From: Lichina pygmaea
Lineage: Eukaryota > Ascomycota > Lichinomycetes > Lichinales > Lichinaceae
Assembly: GCA_963422465.1 (NCBI GenBank)
Contig: OY730170.1
Coordinates: forward strand, 2,704,379-2,768,378
Length of the DNA stretch: 64,000 bases
Direction of reading: 5' to 3'
Shown here in pieces: positions 11,752 through 24,400 of the stretch. The translations under genes were made by a program, and so were the position numbers. The notes under the pieces were generated by a model, which made no database searches, was not told where the DNA came from, and was given only the letters and a program-made list of their open reading frames with translations. How positions within the stretch are numbered: the first letter of the stretch is position 1; each line of letters starts with the position of its first letter.

Positions 11752-12126
11752 AAGCCCCTGCTCGTTTTCTACAGTCATTTCCAGATAGTGACTGCAATCC
11801 GGACTCCCATCCAAACTGGCTACCTTGCGTGGCTCGATCCTCCTCAAGAGACAAGGCTAGTCACAGGCGTCGCCTCCGGCCTGACACCTGAACAATAGCA
11901 GACGTAGATACGTGGTAAGCGAAGGTCAATCAATGATCAGATCGAGTTGCTAGAAATCAGAGTTGGCGTTTGGCATCAGTTTCCATCCCTTGGGGAAGAC
12001 ATCCGCATCGTTCTAGCCCTATATACCGGTTGTCTGACACGTAAAATTATCAACGCGATCATGCTGGAGAAGGGAAGATAATCGAACGCATTGCTTTCTT
12101 GGCTTTCCCACTATCCTATTTCAGTA
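11752..12126. other. Intergenic uS11 - AAR2
   Basis: 375 bp between two genes on the same strand. It should hold the uS11 3' end and the AAR2 promoter. No repeat, RNA gene or further reading frame is supported. The frame upstream of the AAR2 ATG is open from about 12,091 but has only a TTG codon there. Confidence 0.5.
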
Positions 12127-13680
12127 ATGGACAATCGCCGCGCGATAGTGACTTTGGGAATCCCGCCATCAGCTCTCTGTGGGGTTGATCTGGTCTCCTT
12201 TACGACGACCCCTCAGTTTCAGGGCATCAAACAAGTTTCTCCAGGATGGCACTTCGTCTACACCAGTCTGACTCAATCTCTGTCACTCCGACATGGGACA
12301 TGGGTCTACATTCCTTCGCCGAGGTCTGGAGAGCCAACGAAACGCAGTGATAGGAACAATGAGTCTGTGGCCGTCGTCAAGAAGTGGCATGCCAAGACCG
12401 AAGAGCTGGTCGACGAGAAAGATGACGCCGTGCTTGCCAGACTGAGAAACAACGCAGCCGACATATGGCGCAGCCAGCTGACTCCCTACCGTATCTTGCT
12501 GGGGGCGGCCCCTGGCAAGGACAGATCAGGGGGGATCGACGAAGCCGCTGTCGAGGAGAGGCTACATGACTGGCATGTGCTTACCGACTGTGTCACTCCC
12601 GAGCTCCTCAGCAGGGTCACGGACGACGGTTGGAACAACTGGCGGTTCAGCTCAGCGAGTTCCGCCCAACGAGATGTGGATGAAATCCCTGGTCTTACTA
12701 GCCAGCTTGATAACGCCGATGACACTGTGGAAAGTGGAGCTGCAGCAGGAGGCGTACTTCACTTCCTCCCGATCGACCTGAAACGAACATGGCGGTCTGG
12801 AGCAACTGGCAGGGAGCGCACTCTGGCGGCACAAGACAGGTCATGGGCGCTCGGTGCCATCATCGAGGATCACTGTCTGACCAGTCGCATGCCGCCAGCT
12901 GACGAAGTCAATCCACAGCAGGACGAACAAGCCCAGAAAGAAAGATACCTGATCGGTGAGATGCAGGTCACGTTCCTGATGATTCTGACACTGGCGAACT
13001 ACTCCTGTATGGAGCACTGGAAGCGGGTCCTGAGTCTGGTGCTCACCTGCCGGGAAGCCATCGTGCGGCGGCCGACTTTCTTTACGCACATCTTAGAGGT
13101 CCTCGAGGCCCAACTACGGCACTGCAACGATGTCGAAGGAGGCTTGTTCGACTTCAACGGGCTTGACGAGGATGGCAACGCGTCCTCATCGCTGCTGAAA
13201 AGGCTTCTGAAGACATTCCGTAGGAAACTTGGAGAAGTGGCGTCCGACGAGGCGCAAGAGCGTCGTCGAGCCCACAAGCCGGAGTCGATGAAGAGAGCCA
13301 CCTCGACCAAGACCGAAGACGTTTCCTCAACAGCTAACCCGCACCAACCCAATCTCCCAGTTCCACCCCCCACAAACGATATCAAAGCCAGCCAGCTCAA
13401 GCCGGTACAAGACGCGTTCAATCGGCTGGAGGTATACCTGCGCAAAGAGCTCGACTGGGATCTGACGGACGAGTACGTGCGCAAAGGGATGGTGCGGCTC
13501 GAGGATGGCGAAGAGGTCGAGATGGAAGTCGACGATCTCCAGGACGAAGACGAGAGAGGCGAGTACGCGCCCGTCATCGTCAACCTCGATGGTACTCACG
13601 ACGTCGGAGCCAGCTACGATGGTGGAGTGGGCTGTCACGATGGATCTAGTCCTGATAGTGAAGAGAACGGAGAAGCGTAG
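12127..13680 (+). CDS. AAR2: Aar2-type U5 snRNP assembly factor
   Basis: A single uninterrupted frame of 517 residues from the ATG at 12,127. The N-terminal part shows the Aar2 beta-domain pattern: a short hydrophobic strand, GIPPSALCGVDLVSF, a PQFQGIKQVSPGWHFVYTSL block, then RHGTWVYI. The middle and C-terminal part is alpha-helical, with ERYLIGEMQVTFLMILTLAN followed by HWKRVLSLVLTCREAI and FFTHILEVLEAQL, as in the VHS-like Aar2 domain. Aar2 binds Prp8 in the cytoplasm, keeps Brr2 off it and helps assemble the U5 snRNP needed for splicing. The C-terminal 150 residues are charged and low-complexity and end in an acidic region (EEVEMEVDDLQDEDERGEY). The protein is longer than yeast Aar2, mainly through this tail and an insert around residues 115-200. 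Lack of introns contrasts with its neighbours. Confidence 0.9.
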   Translation: MDNRRAIVTLGIPPSALCGVDLVSFTTTPQFQGIKQVSPGWHFVYTSLTQSLSLRHGTWVYIPSPRSGEPTKRSDRNNESVAVVKKWHAKTEELVDEKDDAVLARLRNNAADIWRSQLTPYRILLGAAPGKDRSGGIDEAAVEERLHDWHVLTDCVTPELLSRVTDDGWNNWRFSSASSAQRDVDEIPGLTSQLDNADDTVESGAAAGGVLHFLPIDLKRTWRSGATGRERTLAAQDRSWALGAIIEDHCLTSRMPPADEVNPQQDEQAQKERYLIGEMQVTFLMILTLANYSCMEHWKRVLSLVLTCREAIVRRPTFFTHILEVLEAQLRHCNDVEGGLFDFNGLDEDGNASSSLLKRLLKTFRRKLGEVASDEAQERRRAHKPESMKRATSTKTEDVSSTANPHQPNLPVPPPTNDIKASQLKPVQDAFNRLEVYLRKELDWDLTDEYVRKGMVRLEDGEEVEMEVDDLQDEDERGEYAPVIVNLDGTHDVGASYDGGVGCHDGSSPDSEENGEA

Positions 13681-14202
13681 ATCTTCGATGCTCTTGTGCA
13701 ACGGAAAGAACGCTATCGATGATCACGATAATGGTCATGACGATGATGATGACGATGATGAGCTCATCGTAACTGCTGGGTTTTGGGACGACGGGGACTG
13801 TGGTCGCGTCCTAGGAAGAGTGGCTAGACGATCTTGTTTGTACTTGGAAGCTTGGGTGTTTGATCGCTCATGCAAGACCGTGCTAGATGCTCAGCCGCAG
13901 CTATTCTAGTCATACTGCTGGGCGGTGTAATCTGCCGTAAACCAGCGTCCTGCAAATGATGTCAAGGCGATTGCGAAGATTAATTTTCCCATGTATCGTG
14001 GGACATTGATGAGGATGTTTCTGTTAATGACTGGAATCGCATTGTTTGGCCGATGTCCGGATGTGCTGCGATTTGCTACAGAAGAGATGGCTGTCCCCCG
14101 TTGTAGCGGTCACAGGCAACAACGATCCTCCCAATGGCACTTCCAGCACAAAAACAGACAGAAATACGACCTCGCAACACACCCCCTCCTCCGACGATTC
14201 CG
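13681..14202. other. Intergenic, AAR2 and uS9 3' ends
   Basis: About 520 bp between convergent genes. It includes an imperfect GAT/GAC repeat at about 13,733-13,762. No gene is seen. Confidence 0.5.
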
Positions 14203-14895
14203 TCAACGGTATGACTTTTGGTACCTTGCTCGGGCACCTGGACCGCCGAACTTCTTCGGTTCGCTTCGTCGGTTATCTGCCACGAGCAACGTCCGGTCAT
14301 AGGAGGCAAAGGCCTGCTTCAACGCATTCTTGGTATGCTCGTCGACGTATTTCTGATAGTAGGCTACGATCGACTTCGCAATCGCTTGTCGTACGGCGTA
14401 GACCTGAGAGACATGTCCACCACCGGTGACTCGCACTCGGATGTCGACCTCCGCGAACTTGTCAACGCCGACGATGAGGAGAGGTTCGTAGACCTATCGA
14501 GAAGCAGAAGAGCCCGAATTAGAATATGGATAACTGACTTTGGAGAGAGGCGGAGCAATGGAGGAAGGTGGGTGAAGGAGAAGAGAGATGCGCGTTATAT
14601 ACCTTGTATCGAAGCACTTCAGGCTGCACTAATCGGAGAGGCATTCCATTTACTTTGACGAGACCTTTGCCAGCCTATGAAGTAGCAAATCAGAATTGGC
14701 TTTCTTCGAAATTCTCATACAAAGGGCTTCCAGAATCGGAGGTGCTTTAAGATAATACCTTGCAATGAGCAACGGCGGTGGCTAAGAAACGCGAATCAGC
14801 ATAGTCCAAGAAGGTACAAGCAATCGCGAATATCATAGAAAGAGCGAACCTGTCTTCTTCTTGCCGAAGCATTGCACGCTCTGTTTTGTCGACAT
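14203..14895 (-). CDS. RPS16: 40S ribosomal protein uS9 (S16)
   Basis: Four exons, 14895-14850, 14781-14759, 14674-14603 and 14493-14203, give 143 residues. Exon 1 reads [15 protein letters not shown], exon 2 completes TATAVAHCK, exon 3 reads [20 protein letters not shown], and exon 4 carries the [20 protein letters not shown] block and the C-terminal [10 protein letters not shown] tail that reaches the decoding centre and contacts P-site tRNA. Length and ends are exactly those of the family. The start is the only ATG giving the conserved N-terminus. Exon 2 is only 23 nt long. The gene shares a 220-bp divergent promoter with Kti13, which carries a TAGGGCT-TG-AGCCCTA dyad about 100 nt upstream of this start. 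Confidence 0.98.
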
Positions 14896-14993
14896 CTTGG
14901 CTGCTGTCGAACTCGACGATGAGACGTTGGCTTGATGACTGAAAGTACACGTTCACGGCTGCCGCCATCGTTAGCCTAGTCTCCTGTGCGTGT

Positions 14994-15009
14994 TAGGGCT
15001 TGAGCCCTA
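14994..15009. promoter_or_regulatory. TAGGGCT dyad upstream of uS9
   Basis: The sequence TAGGGCT-TG-AGCCCTA is a perfect 7-bp inverted repeat with a 2-bp spacer, extended on one side to TTAGGGCT at 14,993. It lies in the 220 bp between the divergent uS9 and Kti13 start codons, about 100 nt from the uS9 ATG. A related AGCCCTAA element sits at a similar distance upstream of the uS11 gene. TTAGGG is the core bound by Tbf1/telomere-type Myb factors at ribosomal protein promoters in several fungi. Function here is inferred from position and pairing. Confidence 0.5.
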
Positions 15010-15115
15010 CAGGTACCTGTGGCTTACTAAGCAGAATCTCATCACCGGTACATACGTACGTACGACTGTATACCGCCGCGCTAGTCGCGTTTAACTTGAA
15101 CAAGTGGACAAAGTC

Positions 15116-16198
15116 ATGGCACCAGCTGGTTGCCTCTACGCATTCGGGTCAAACAGCTCAGGGCAGCTTGGACTTGAGCACAGGGAAGATGTATCAGAGC
15201 CCACTAAAAGCATAGTACCAGAAACATGCAGCTCTGATCATGCCATTGGAGTCGTTGCTGGTGGCAATCACACGCTCATTTTGTTCTCTTCAGGGGCTGT
15301 GTATGCTGCCGGCGAGAGCCGCGATGGCAGAACCGGCGTCGAGGCCCGACCATCTGGCTTCAATAGAGTCGAGATTACAGTCTTAGATGGTGCACGGATC
15401 AACAATTTCACGTCGTGTAGTGCGACGTGGGAAGCGTCTTGCTTTGTCCACGAAAAGAGGCATGTCTACTCTTGCGGCACGGGCCGTAAGGGAGAACTAG
15501 GCCAGCGCGAAGGCGTCACGGGTGCCGGTGCGCCCCGACGTATAGAGAACTTTCCACCACCAGGAACGGAGATCTTGGACATCGCATCCAGCATGGGGCA
15601 TACAGTCGTCGTGCTCTCCAGCGGCGAAGTATACGGATGGGGTCATGGCCGCAAAGGCCAGCTGGGAGACCCGGCCGGGGTCGTCTGGAGCCCTCGAAAG
15701 GTCGACGGTGTGCACTTCAAAGCGGTACGTGTCTCCTGCGGCCGGGAATTTACTCATATCGTGGGGGACGCTCTCGGGGGCGAGCACGTCGTGCTTGGCT
15801 CCGACAAGTGGCTGGTGCGGACAGCCGCTCCGGTGAATGTTCGCGGATGGAAGGACATAGCGGCTTCATGGGGAAGTGTCTATATCCTGTTTGAAGATAA
15901 TTCAGTGCTGTCATGGGGCCGACACGACCGCGGGCAGTTGGCCCCTCCTGGACTTCCTCCGATCTATAAAATAGCCGCGGGCAGTGAACATGTCCTCGCC
16001 CTTACCAGCGAAGGAAAGTTTCTGGCATGGGGCTGGGGGGAGCACGGCAACTGCGGCCGAGGTGTTGACGAGGCCGGTGATGTCAGGGGCCGGTGGAACG
16101 AGATCCCCGTTGACGGACGTCATTGTGATGATACCAGACCAGCATCGACGTGTCTCGGAGCTGGATGTGCCTCCAGTTGGCTATGGATCAATTTTTGA
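15116..16198 (+). CDS. KTI13: Kti13/Ats1-type RCC1-repeat protein
   Basis: An intronless frame of 360 residues from the ATG at 15,116. It is built of RCC1-like blades: CLYAFGSNSSGQLGLEH at the start, HTLILFSSGAVYAAGESRDG, VYSCGTGRKGELG, VYGWGHGRKGQLG, VLSWGRHDRGQLA and, near the end, FLAWGWGEHGNCG. The last block, plus the closing GCASSW motif, matches yeast Ats1/Kti13 better than RCC1 itself, which has more complete repeats. Kti13 forms a heterodimer with Dph3/Kti11 and supports electron transfer for diphthamide synthesis on eEF2 and for Elongator-dependent wobble uridine modification in the cytosol. The frame is open upstream to a GTG at 15,104. The assignment to Kti13 rather than another small RCC1 protein rests on the ends and length. 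Confidence 0.85.
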   Translation: MAPAGCLYAFGSNSSGQLGLEHREDVSEPTKSIVPETCSSDHAIGVVAGGNHTLILFSSGAVYAAGESRDGRTGVEARPSGFNRVEITVLDGARINNFTSCSATWEASCFVHEKRHVYSCGTGRKGELGQREGVTGAGAPRRIENFPPPGTEILDIASSMGHTVVVLSSGEVYGWGHGRKGQLGDPAGVVWSPRKVDGVHFKAVRVSCGREFTHIVGDALGGEHVVLGSDKWLVRTAAPVNVRGWKDIAASWGSVYILFEDNSVLSWGRHDRGQLAPPGLPPIYKIAAGSEHVLALTSEGKFLAWGWGEHGNCGRGVDEAGDVRGRWNEIPVDGRHCDDTRPASTCLGAGCASSWLWINF

Positions 16199-18271
16199 TG
16201 ATTCTCCCTTATCAGCCCTCTCCTTCTGGAACCAACCCCGCAGGACAAGAAGATATATATCCACGATCAATCAACAACGCGAACGACCTTGATGTAGCCA
16301 CTTTCCGACTGGCTTCACATGTGTCCGAGAGGCCGAGAGACGAGAGGCCGCCTCCCGACAACCGGCGCCTTGAAAAAGTAATGTGCGGGCGCGCGGACAG
16401 CTTGTCCAAGCCACGATTGAAAGTACCTTCCGAAGTCAAGACTGGCGGCGTTGAATGGGGGTTGACTTCGAGGGTAGGTGGGCTCCGGCAAGATATCCGG
16501 GTGGCCCCAGCCCTGTTTTTGGGTATCCTCTGGGCGTGCGGCCTCGCTCGTAGTCCCCTGCGCATCCTTAGGAGTTTCGGATGCCTTCGACGCACAGTTG
16601 TACATATCTCTGTAGTTGAACTCGTAGGGAGTTTCGTCGCTGAATCTCAGCTGACAAAGAGGCTCTTTCAGCAATCTCGATTTCAGATTACCGGGCGCGT
16701 GAATGTTCCTCTCACCTTTTGCTGTCGGGTAGCCCTGTAACACTCCCAGTAAACTTCGAGCTGAGATCCTGATAGTTTCTCGTACGCCATTTTATACAGA
16801 CGTCGGTATCTTATATTCTGCATCCCATCTGCTTTCGCCTTCAGTGGTTGCCATGACAGAACCAGTCCTGCGCTGGTGCCTTACCGCGTGCTGACGGTGC
16901 GCGTCTTTGAAGGCCTGATCCGCCCTGCTGCCACACAAGACGTTAGCTCTGAGTCGATCATGTTGGTAGAACACTGCTCTCGAGATGAATCCCACCGCTT
17001 TCAGGCTGGAGGATGCCAAGACGGCATCGGGGCTGGCTATCGGCCTGCAGCGAGCATAAGTAGCAGTAGAAGCGAGCAGAATAAGGATTGCGACGCGCAT
17101 GTCGACGAAATGGGCCTCCCCTCGGTCAACCCGTAGTAGAATTTTAGGAGCGGGATGTGATGCGACCCAGCAGACGACGAGAGTAGATCTTCAAGTAAGC
17201 TCAGAACATTGGGCCCAGGCATCACACAACGCTTCAGGTTGTGCTAAGTCAAAGGGTCTTAAACCTCAGCGCCAAGGCAGGGTGTCAAGTACATTCTTCA
17301 TGTGCTTCCCTGCGGGATTTGCTTCGGACCCGCTTCCTCCTGATCGGAAGCATTGCTAGATATAAACGAGTGTTGTCAAACGACCATCATCCCGGTCAAC
17401 CCCGTCAAATGCGAGGAGCTGGAGGTTACAATAACTGTGGTTGACTGCGGAGCTCGGACATTTCTTAGACAGGTGTCAGACAAATTCCGTTGACAACCTT
17501 AGACACCTGCTCATGTATATGCCCGGTCAGGGATCATATGATGCTGAGATGCACTCGAATCGTATTGCTTGCCCACACAGTGATAATTCTTTTCTCGGAA
17601 AGAACGACCTGACAGCAAAGACTCTGCACTGTGGGCGGGTGCATAGTAGCGTCGTAGCATCGCCACATTGGCAACGGTCAAAGCACCCCTCAGACTTCGT
17701 ATGCAAGGATTCGGGGAGCTTTGACGGCTCGTGTACCTCTGCTCTTCGACACATTACCATTGTTCGTGCCGTAACCGATCGCAGTAACACGAATACTTCC
17801 ATAAGGTCTTCTCGGGTTCGGTACGAAGCTCGTAGGAGCCCGCGTCAAAGATCTTCAATGTGCAGTGCCACGCCATCAACAGCTCTTTCACGGGTAAAGA
17901 GGTACGGTATTGCAAGCGAGCAGTAACCGCTTCAGGACCGAGCACGCCTCGCTTCCACGCGAGTATCAAATGAGGCCCTCAGCTTTTGGGTCTTGCCCAG
18001 CATAGATATGAATGTTTCGATGAATTCTGATGGCAGGGAATCTATAGAATAGAGTGTGGAACGAGTGATCCCACACGCCGGACGTACTTTCGTTTAGCTG
18101 CCTTCAGAAAAGTCCAACGACTCTGGATTTGAATCCCGGATGATACCTCAGAACGCAGAGGTAGTCATCCTTTGATTTACCAAATGACAGGCATATCATG
18201 AGAATAGTGTGCATGGCACATAGCAAGATTGATATAGAGCTACTCTATCCAGCTCCAACACCTGGGCACGC
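16199..18271. other. Stretch with weak coding signals only
   Basis: About 2 kb with no gene I can identify. Candidate minus-strand pieces are described separately at 16,620-17,100. A minus-strand frame at 17,754-17,969 (71 residues) looks protein-like in composition but has no partner exon or family. The segment 18,110-18,150 contains a sequence resembling a tRNA B box (GATTTGAATCCC), but no complete tRNA fold is visible. Confidence 0.35.
16620..17100 (-). CDS. Possible small gene(s), structure unresolved
   Basis: Two minus-strand pieces look partly coding. The first starts with an ATG at 17,100 and reads MRVAILILLASTATYARC, a plausible signal peptide, followed by a segment with intron-like signals (GCTAAC branch and GCAG at about 16,930; GTAAGG donor near 16,886). 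The second, around 16,825-16,715, reads YEKLSGSQLEVYWECYRA, a charged helical stretch with a GTGAGA donor after it. I could not join them convincingly or recognise a family. They may be one spliced gene, two small genes, or chance open frames. Confidence 0.2.
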
Positions 18272-19898
18272 TTAGAGCTCGTCGAAAAGTCCGCGCACCT
18301 GTGTCATCTCGCGTTAGATTTGCTAGAGTTTAGCTGGATGTGACTCGCACCTGGGATATCCTCTGAGTCGGTGCAATGCAGTCTTCATGGTCTGCTTGTC
18401 CTACATCCTGCTCGCTGGCGGCCCTGACTGGCTCTCGAGATCGGGTAGACATGCCGTTTCTTGAGGGATTGACACTTGCGTCCCAGCCAAGGAGGTCCTC
18501 TCCCTCATGATCTGACGTGTAAGCGTTCCACCGTCCGTCATCATCTTCTTCATCTTCGGGAAAGAACAGACTCCTATCGTCCAAGCTTGCTTTGGGAGGC
18601 GGCGGCGAAGGTCTTCGACGGACTTGGCTTGCTGCTGTCGGCACTGAGGTTCTCGTTGATGGCCTTGCAACTGCAGCATGAGATCTTGCGACAATTCCGC
18701 CAGTCGTTGCTGCACCCTTGGCGCTACGCTGCCTTGAGGCGGGCTCTACCGAAGGCCGTTGCACCGCAAAAGACCCCAGCGTAGTAGAACTCGGAGGCTC
18801 GCCAGTGGTCATCAAGGTAAACTCACAGCTCATTCCTTGACTTTCATAGCTGATCTGCATTGGCCTCATTGCGTGAGAGTAGCATGCTGTGACGTTCGAT
18901 CCCAGACCATCGGCATGAAGGACAATAGCTTTAAAATCTTTCACGCTAATGACGACATGAAGGGTTTCATGCACAGAGAAACTGTCGAATTCGAGTGTAT
19001 CCACTGCGACTGAGGTCTGCAGAGACTGCTTGAGTACCTCTAGAGGCAAGTTAGCGCGGTCTACACGAAGATTGGAGCCCTCTGAGAACGAAAGAGCGGA
19101 GGCACCTTTTCCATTCATGATCTTTTCTGTATAGCTGTTGAAGATGCATCGGCCGCCTTCTGGGTATATATCAAGTTGCTCCGTCTTTGGCCCAAAGTGC
19201 TCGCTGAAGTCCTTCAGAGCGCTCGCGGATATAGTCCAGCGGCTTGTGGCCGATGACCTGTCGAACATTGCATGCATAGCATCGGAAGCCTCGTATGTTA
19301 GTCTGCAGGTCTTGACAACTCCTTCGAGGCGGCGGCCTGTTCAGTCAATAGTCCGGTGTGATGTATCCGTACACGGCCGCATACCGTGCTTGCATATCAT
19401 CTTCGCAATCAGGCGACATTCGGCTCGCTGAGAGCCCTCTTGAATTCTGAGCTCACAGCGCTCGACGGAGGTCTCTCTCTCTCTAGCATCCAACAGCCGT
19501 CCTCGGAAGACTGATATGAGTGCCTATCTACTCAGTGAGAGTCGACTCAAAAGACTAAGCAGGATTCGGACCTTATTGTACAGTTGGCATGTAAAGTGGG
19601 GCTGGGCTCCATCACGCGTTTGAGAAGACGTGGCCTGACTCGAGGCAAACTGATATCGCGCAAAGAATCTAGTCCCGTCGAAGGTGAAAGACGCATATGC
19701 GGACTTTGAAAGGTTCAGAGCGCTCAATATAAGCTGGACTCGGTCGTCAGCTACGTTCTACCTACCACATCCGTGGAACGGCACCTTGTTGCTGTGGGCT
19801 TCCAGTGATACAGACTCGCTGAATTTCCCAAGGCAAACCAGCACATCGTGTAGTTTCCCAACCGCTTCCGGTGCTAGAGTAAGGCTTAAGAGCGGCAT
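18272..19898 (-). CDS. rad9: DNA-damage checkpoint protein Rad9 (9-1-1 clamp)
   Basis: Five exons (19898-19785, 19733-19556, 19510-19385, 19321-18351, 18298-18272) join in phase to about 471 residues. The N-terminal half has the Rad9/PCNA-like fold: APEAVGKLHDVLVCLGKFSE, LSALNLSKSAYASFTF, then FRGRLLDA, CRLIAKMICKHGVVKTCRL and FGPKTEQLDIYPEGGRCIF, with VVISVKDFKAIVLHADGLG further on. The C-terminal tail is Ser/Pro-rich and acidic (DDRSLFFPEDEEDDDGRW) and ends in QVRGLFDEL, the conserved end of ascomycete Rad9 tails. Rad9 forms the ring clamp with Rad1 and Hus1 that loads at damaged DNA and activates the ATR-type kinase through its phosphorylated tail. The second intron uses an atypical GTCTTT donor, but it is the choice I found that keeps the frame. 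The gene is divergent from DBP2. Confidence 0.93.
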
Positions 19899-20477
19899 AA
19901 TTGCAGTTCCCCAACGTCAAGACCAAGCCCCTCCCGTCAGCTGTAAAAGGCTGCGCAGCGATCAAGTGAATCTAGACTTAGAGCTACAAGACGTGCCCAT
20001 CGGATGCAGTCACACTGTCCGTAATGTCGTTAAAGGTCCCGTCTCGACTTGGAAAACATCCTACCTAATTGAGCCGCAGTATGAAAAAGTCAGCCTAGCG
20101 TCAAGCATGTTGATTACTCAGCAAGCTTACAAATCATACCGGTATAGGATACTGGGAGTCGCCGCCACTTGAAGTGGCACATACATGTCACGTGTAATTT
20201 CCAGTTATGGTACGCTTAGCAACAAGGTTTGGGCTTGATGAGGCTTAGTGCGGTTTGAAAAATTTCCCACACCTCATATTTTGTTGCCTCGTCCTTCCCT
20301 GCCCTCGTTTCTCTCCTTTCCCAACGACCATTTCGTTGCGCCTTGTCGTTTCCGTTGTCTGCCCCGTAGGAACCTCACTTCATCAGTCGAAGTCACTCAC
20401 TTGACTTTCGTTTGACCATCCAGCAGTAGGTTTCTCTCGCCTCAGACAAGAGGTTCGCGATACAATCGTCACGCGCC
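19899..20477. other. Divergent promoter RAD9 / DBP2
   Basis: About 580 bp between start codons. The DBP2-proximal half is pyrimidine-rich (TTCCCTGCCCTCGTTTCTCC near 20,295-20,320), as in many highly expressed fungal genes. No other gene is supported. Confidence 0.5.
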
Positions 20478-23156
<2,679 letters not shown>

Positions 23157-24169
23157 AGGCGCATGCATCACCGACTACCGTTCCAGCTCGTGCTCCAGCT
23201 ACTCTGGCTGGCAGCTTCTCTTTGTCCGGTGGATACCTTAGATTGCACACGGTGTTGGCTGCAGCCGAGGTTTGACTCGACCATCTTTCGATCTGTCATC
23301 TCGGCTCGAGATGGTTTCCGTCGGGTGGCGGTGGATTGTTCCTCTTCCTTTGCTGCCCAGTCGGACGTGTAGACCATAGAGCCTCGGTGACCGTCATCCT
23401 CAGTGGTCTAGTGAAGATGAGCGTCGGACATCAAGTAGGATGTTTCTGCCTCGAGTTGAAACTCACTCATTCCTCAAAGCACCGCCCACAAGGTCAGCGA
23501 TTATCCTATCCAGCCCTACGACTTTGACCCCATCCTGGGTAAGCACATGTGGCGACTCATGGCAGTAGACGCCCGTGATCTTGAACGCACAGGCCGAAAG
23601 AAGGAGGCACCATACCACTTACATGTCCGCCCATGCCCTCTTTCGCCAACAAATAGGCAATCTCTCTTGTCGTCCCACGTATCAGAGGACTATACTTACA
23701 TACAGCATCTATTCCCAATCGTGCCTGTCATACGGAGTTGACAACGCATTCCCTCACACCAGCTGATGTACCGTAGTGTACCGTTCAGGCATAGCTCATC
23801 TTGTTCGGCGTTGGGATCAGCGTGAATCTTTGACGATTTCCAACAAGCTTTTGGCAAATCATGAGAGATCTTCAAAGATCCTCGAATGATAGGTTCCGTA
23901 CGTACCCCATACAAGGAGTAGACGCAGTACATACGTAGACGACCCCGTCACTATCGGGCCCCGAAGAATCTCCATCAAGCAGCATCAAGGTGGATGTGGA
24001 GAAAGAGACTCGCCCACGCAGCGCGAGCGGGAGCAGGACGACGCATCACTGTCCTGTGTCCCGTCGAAGAACATTCAAGAATGTCAGGAGAGCTCTACGG
24101 CGCAGCTGGATTATCTTGCTGGGCTGTACGGTAGCTTGCCACAGTATGCTACCGTATAGCTCAGCTCAG

Positions 24170-24400
24170 CCTAGCTTACCATACGTATCGTGGCCCAGCC
24201 CATCCGCAGCTCATCCGTAGGGCATCCACAGTCCAGCCCCGCTTAGCCCAGCTTATCCGAAGCCCAAGCAAGCCCAACCCAGCCCCAACCCAGCCTATCC
24301 CATCCACAGCCCAACCAAGGCCAGCCCAACCTATCCCATCCACAGCACAGCCAAGGGCGATGCCCAACCCAACCCGGTGTGAAGCACACGGTGCGACACG
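24170..24400. repeat. Degenerate CCCAGCC-rich minisatellite-like segment
   Basis: About 230 bp of strongly C/A-rich sequence built from variants of CCCAGCC, CCCAACC and CATCCACAGC. The 17-mer CCTATCCCATCCACAGC occurs twice, near 24,293 and 24,331. No regular period is clear, so this is an imprecise tandem duplication tract with no sign of coding function. Confidence 0.55.

Noticed and set aside
18110-18150. tRNA-like B box (GATTTGAATCCC)
   Set aside because: No matching A box, acceptor stem or anticodon arm could be drawn around it.
24170-24400. C-rich tract considered as a telomere-like or subtelomeric repeat
   Set aside because: The units are irregular and do not match TTAGGG-type telomere repeats; the surroundings are not telomeric.
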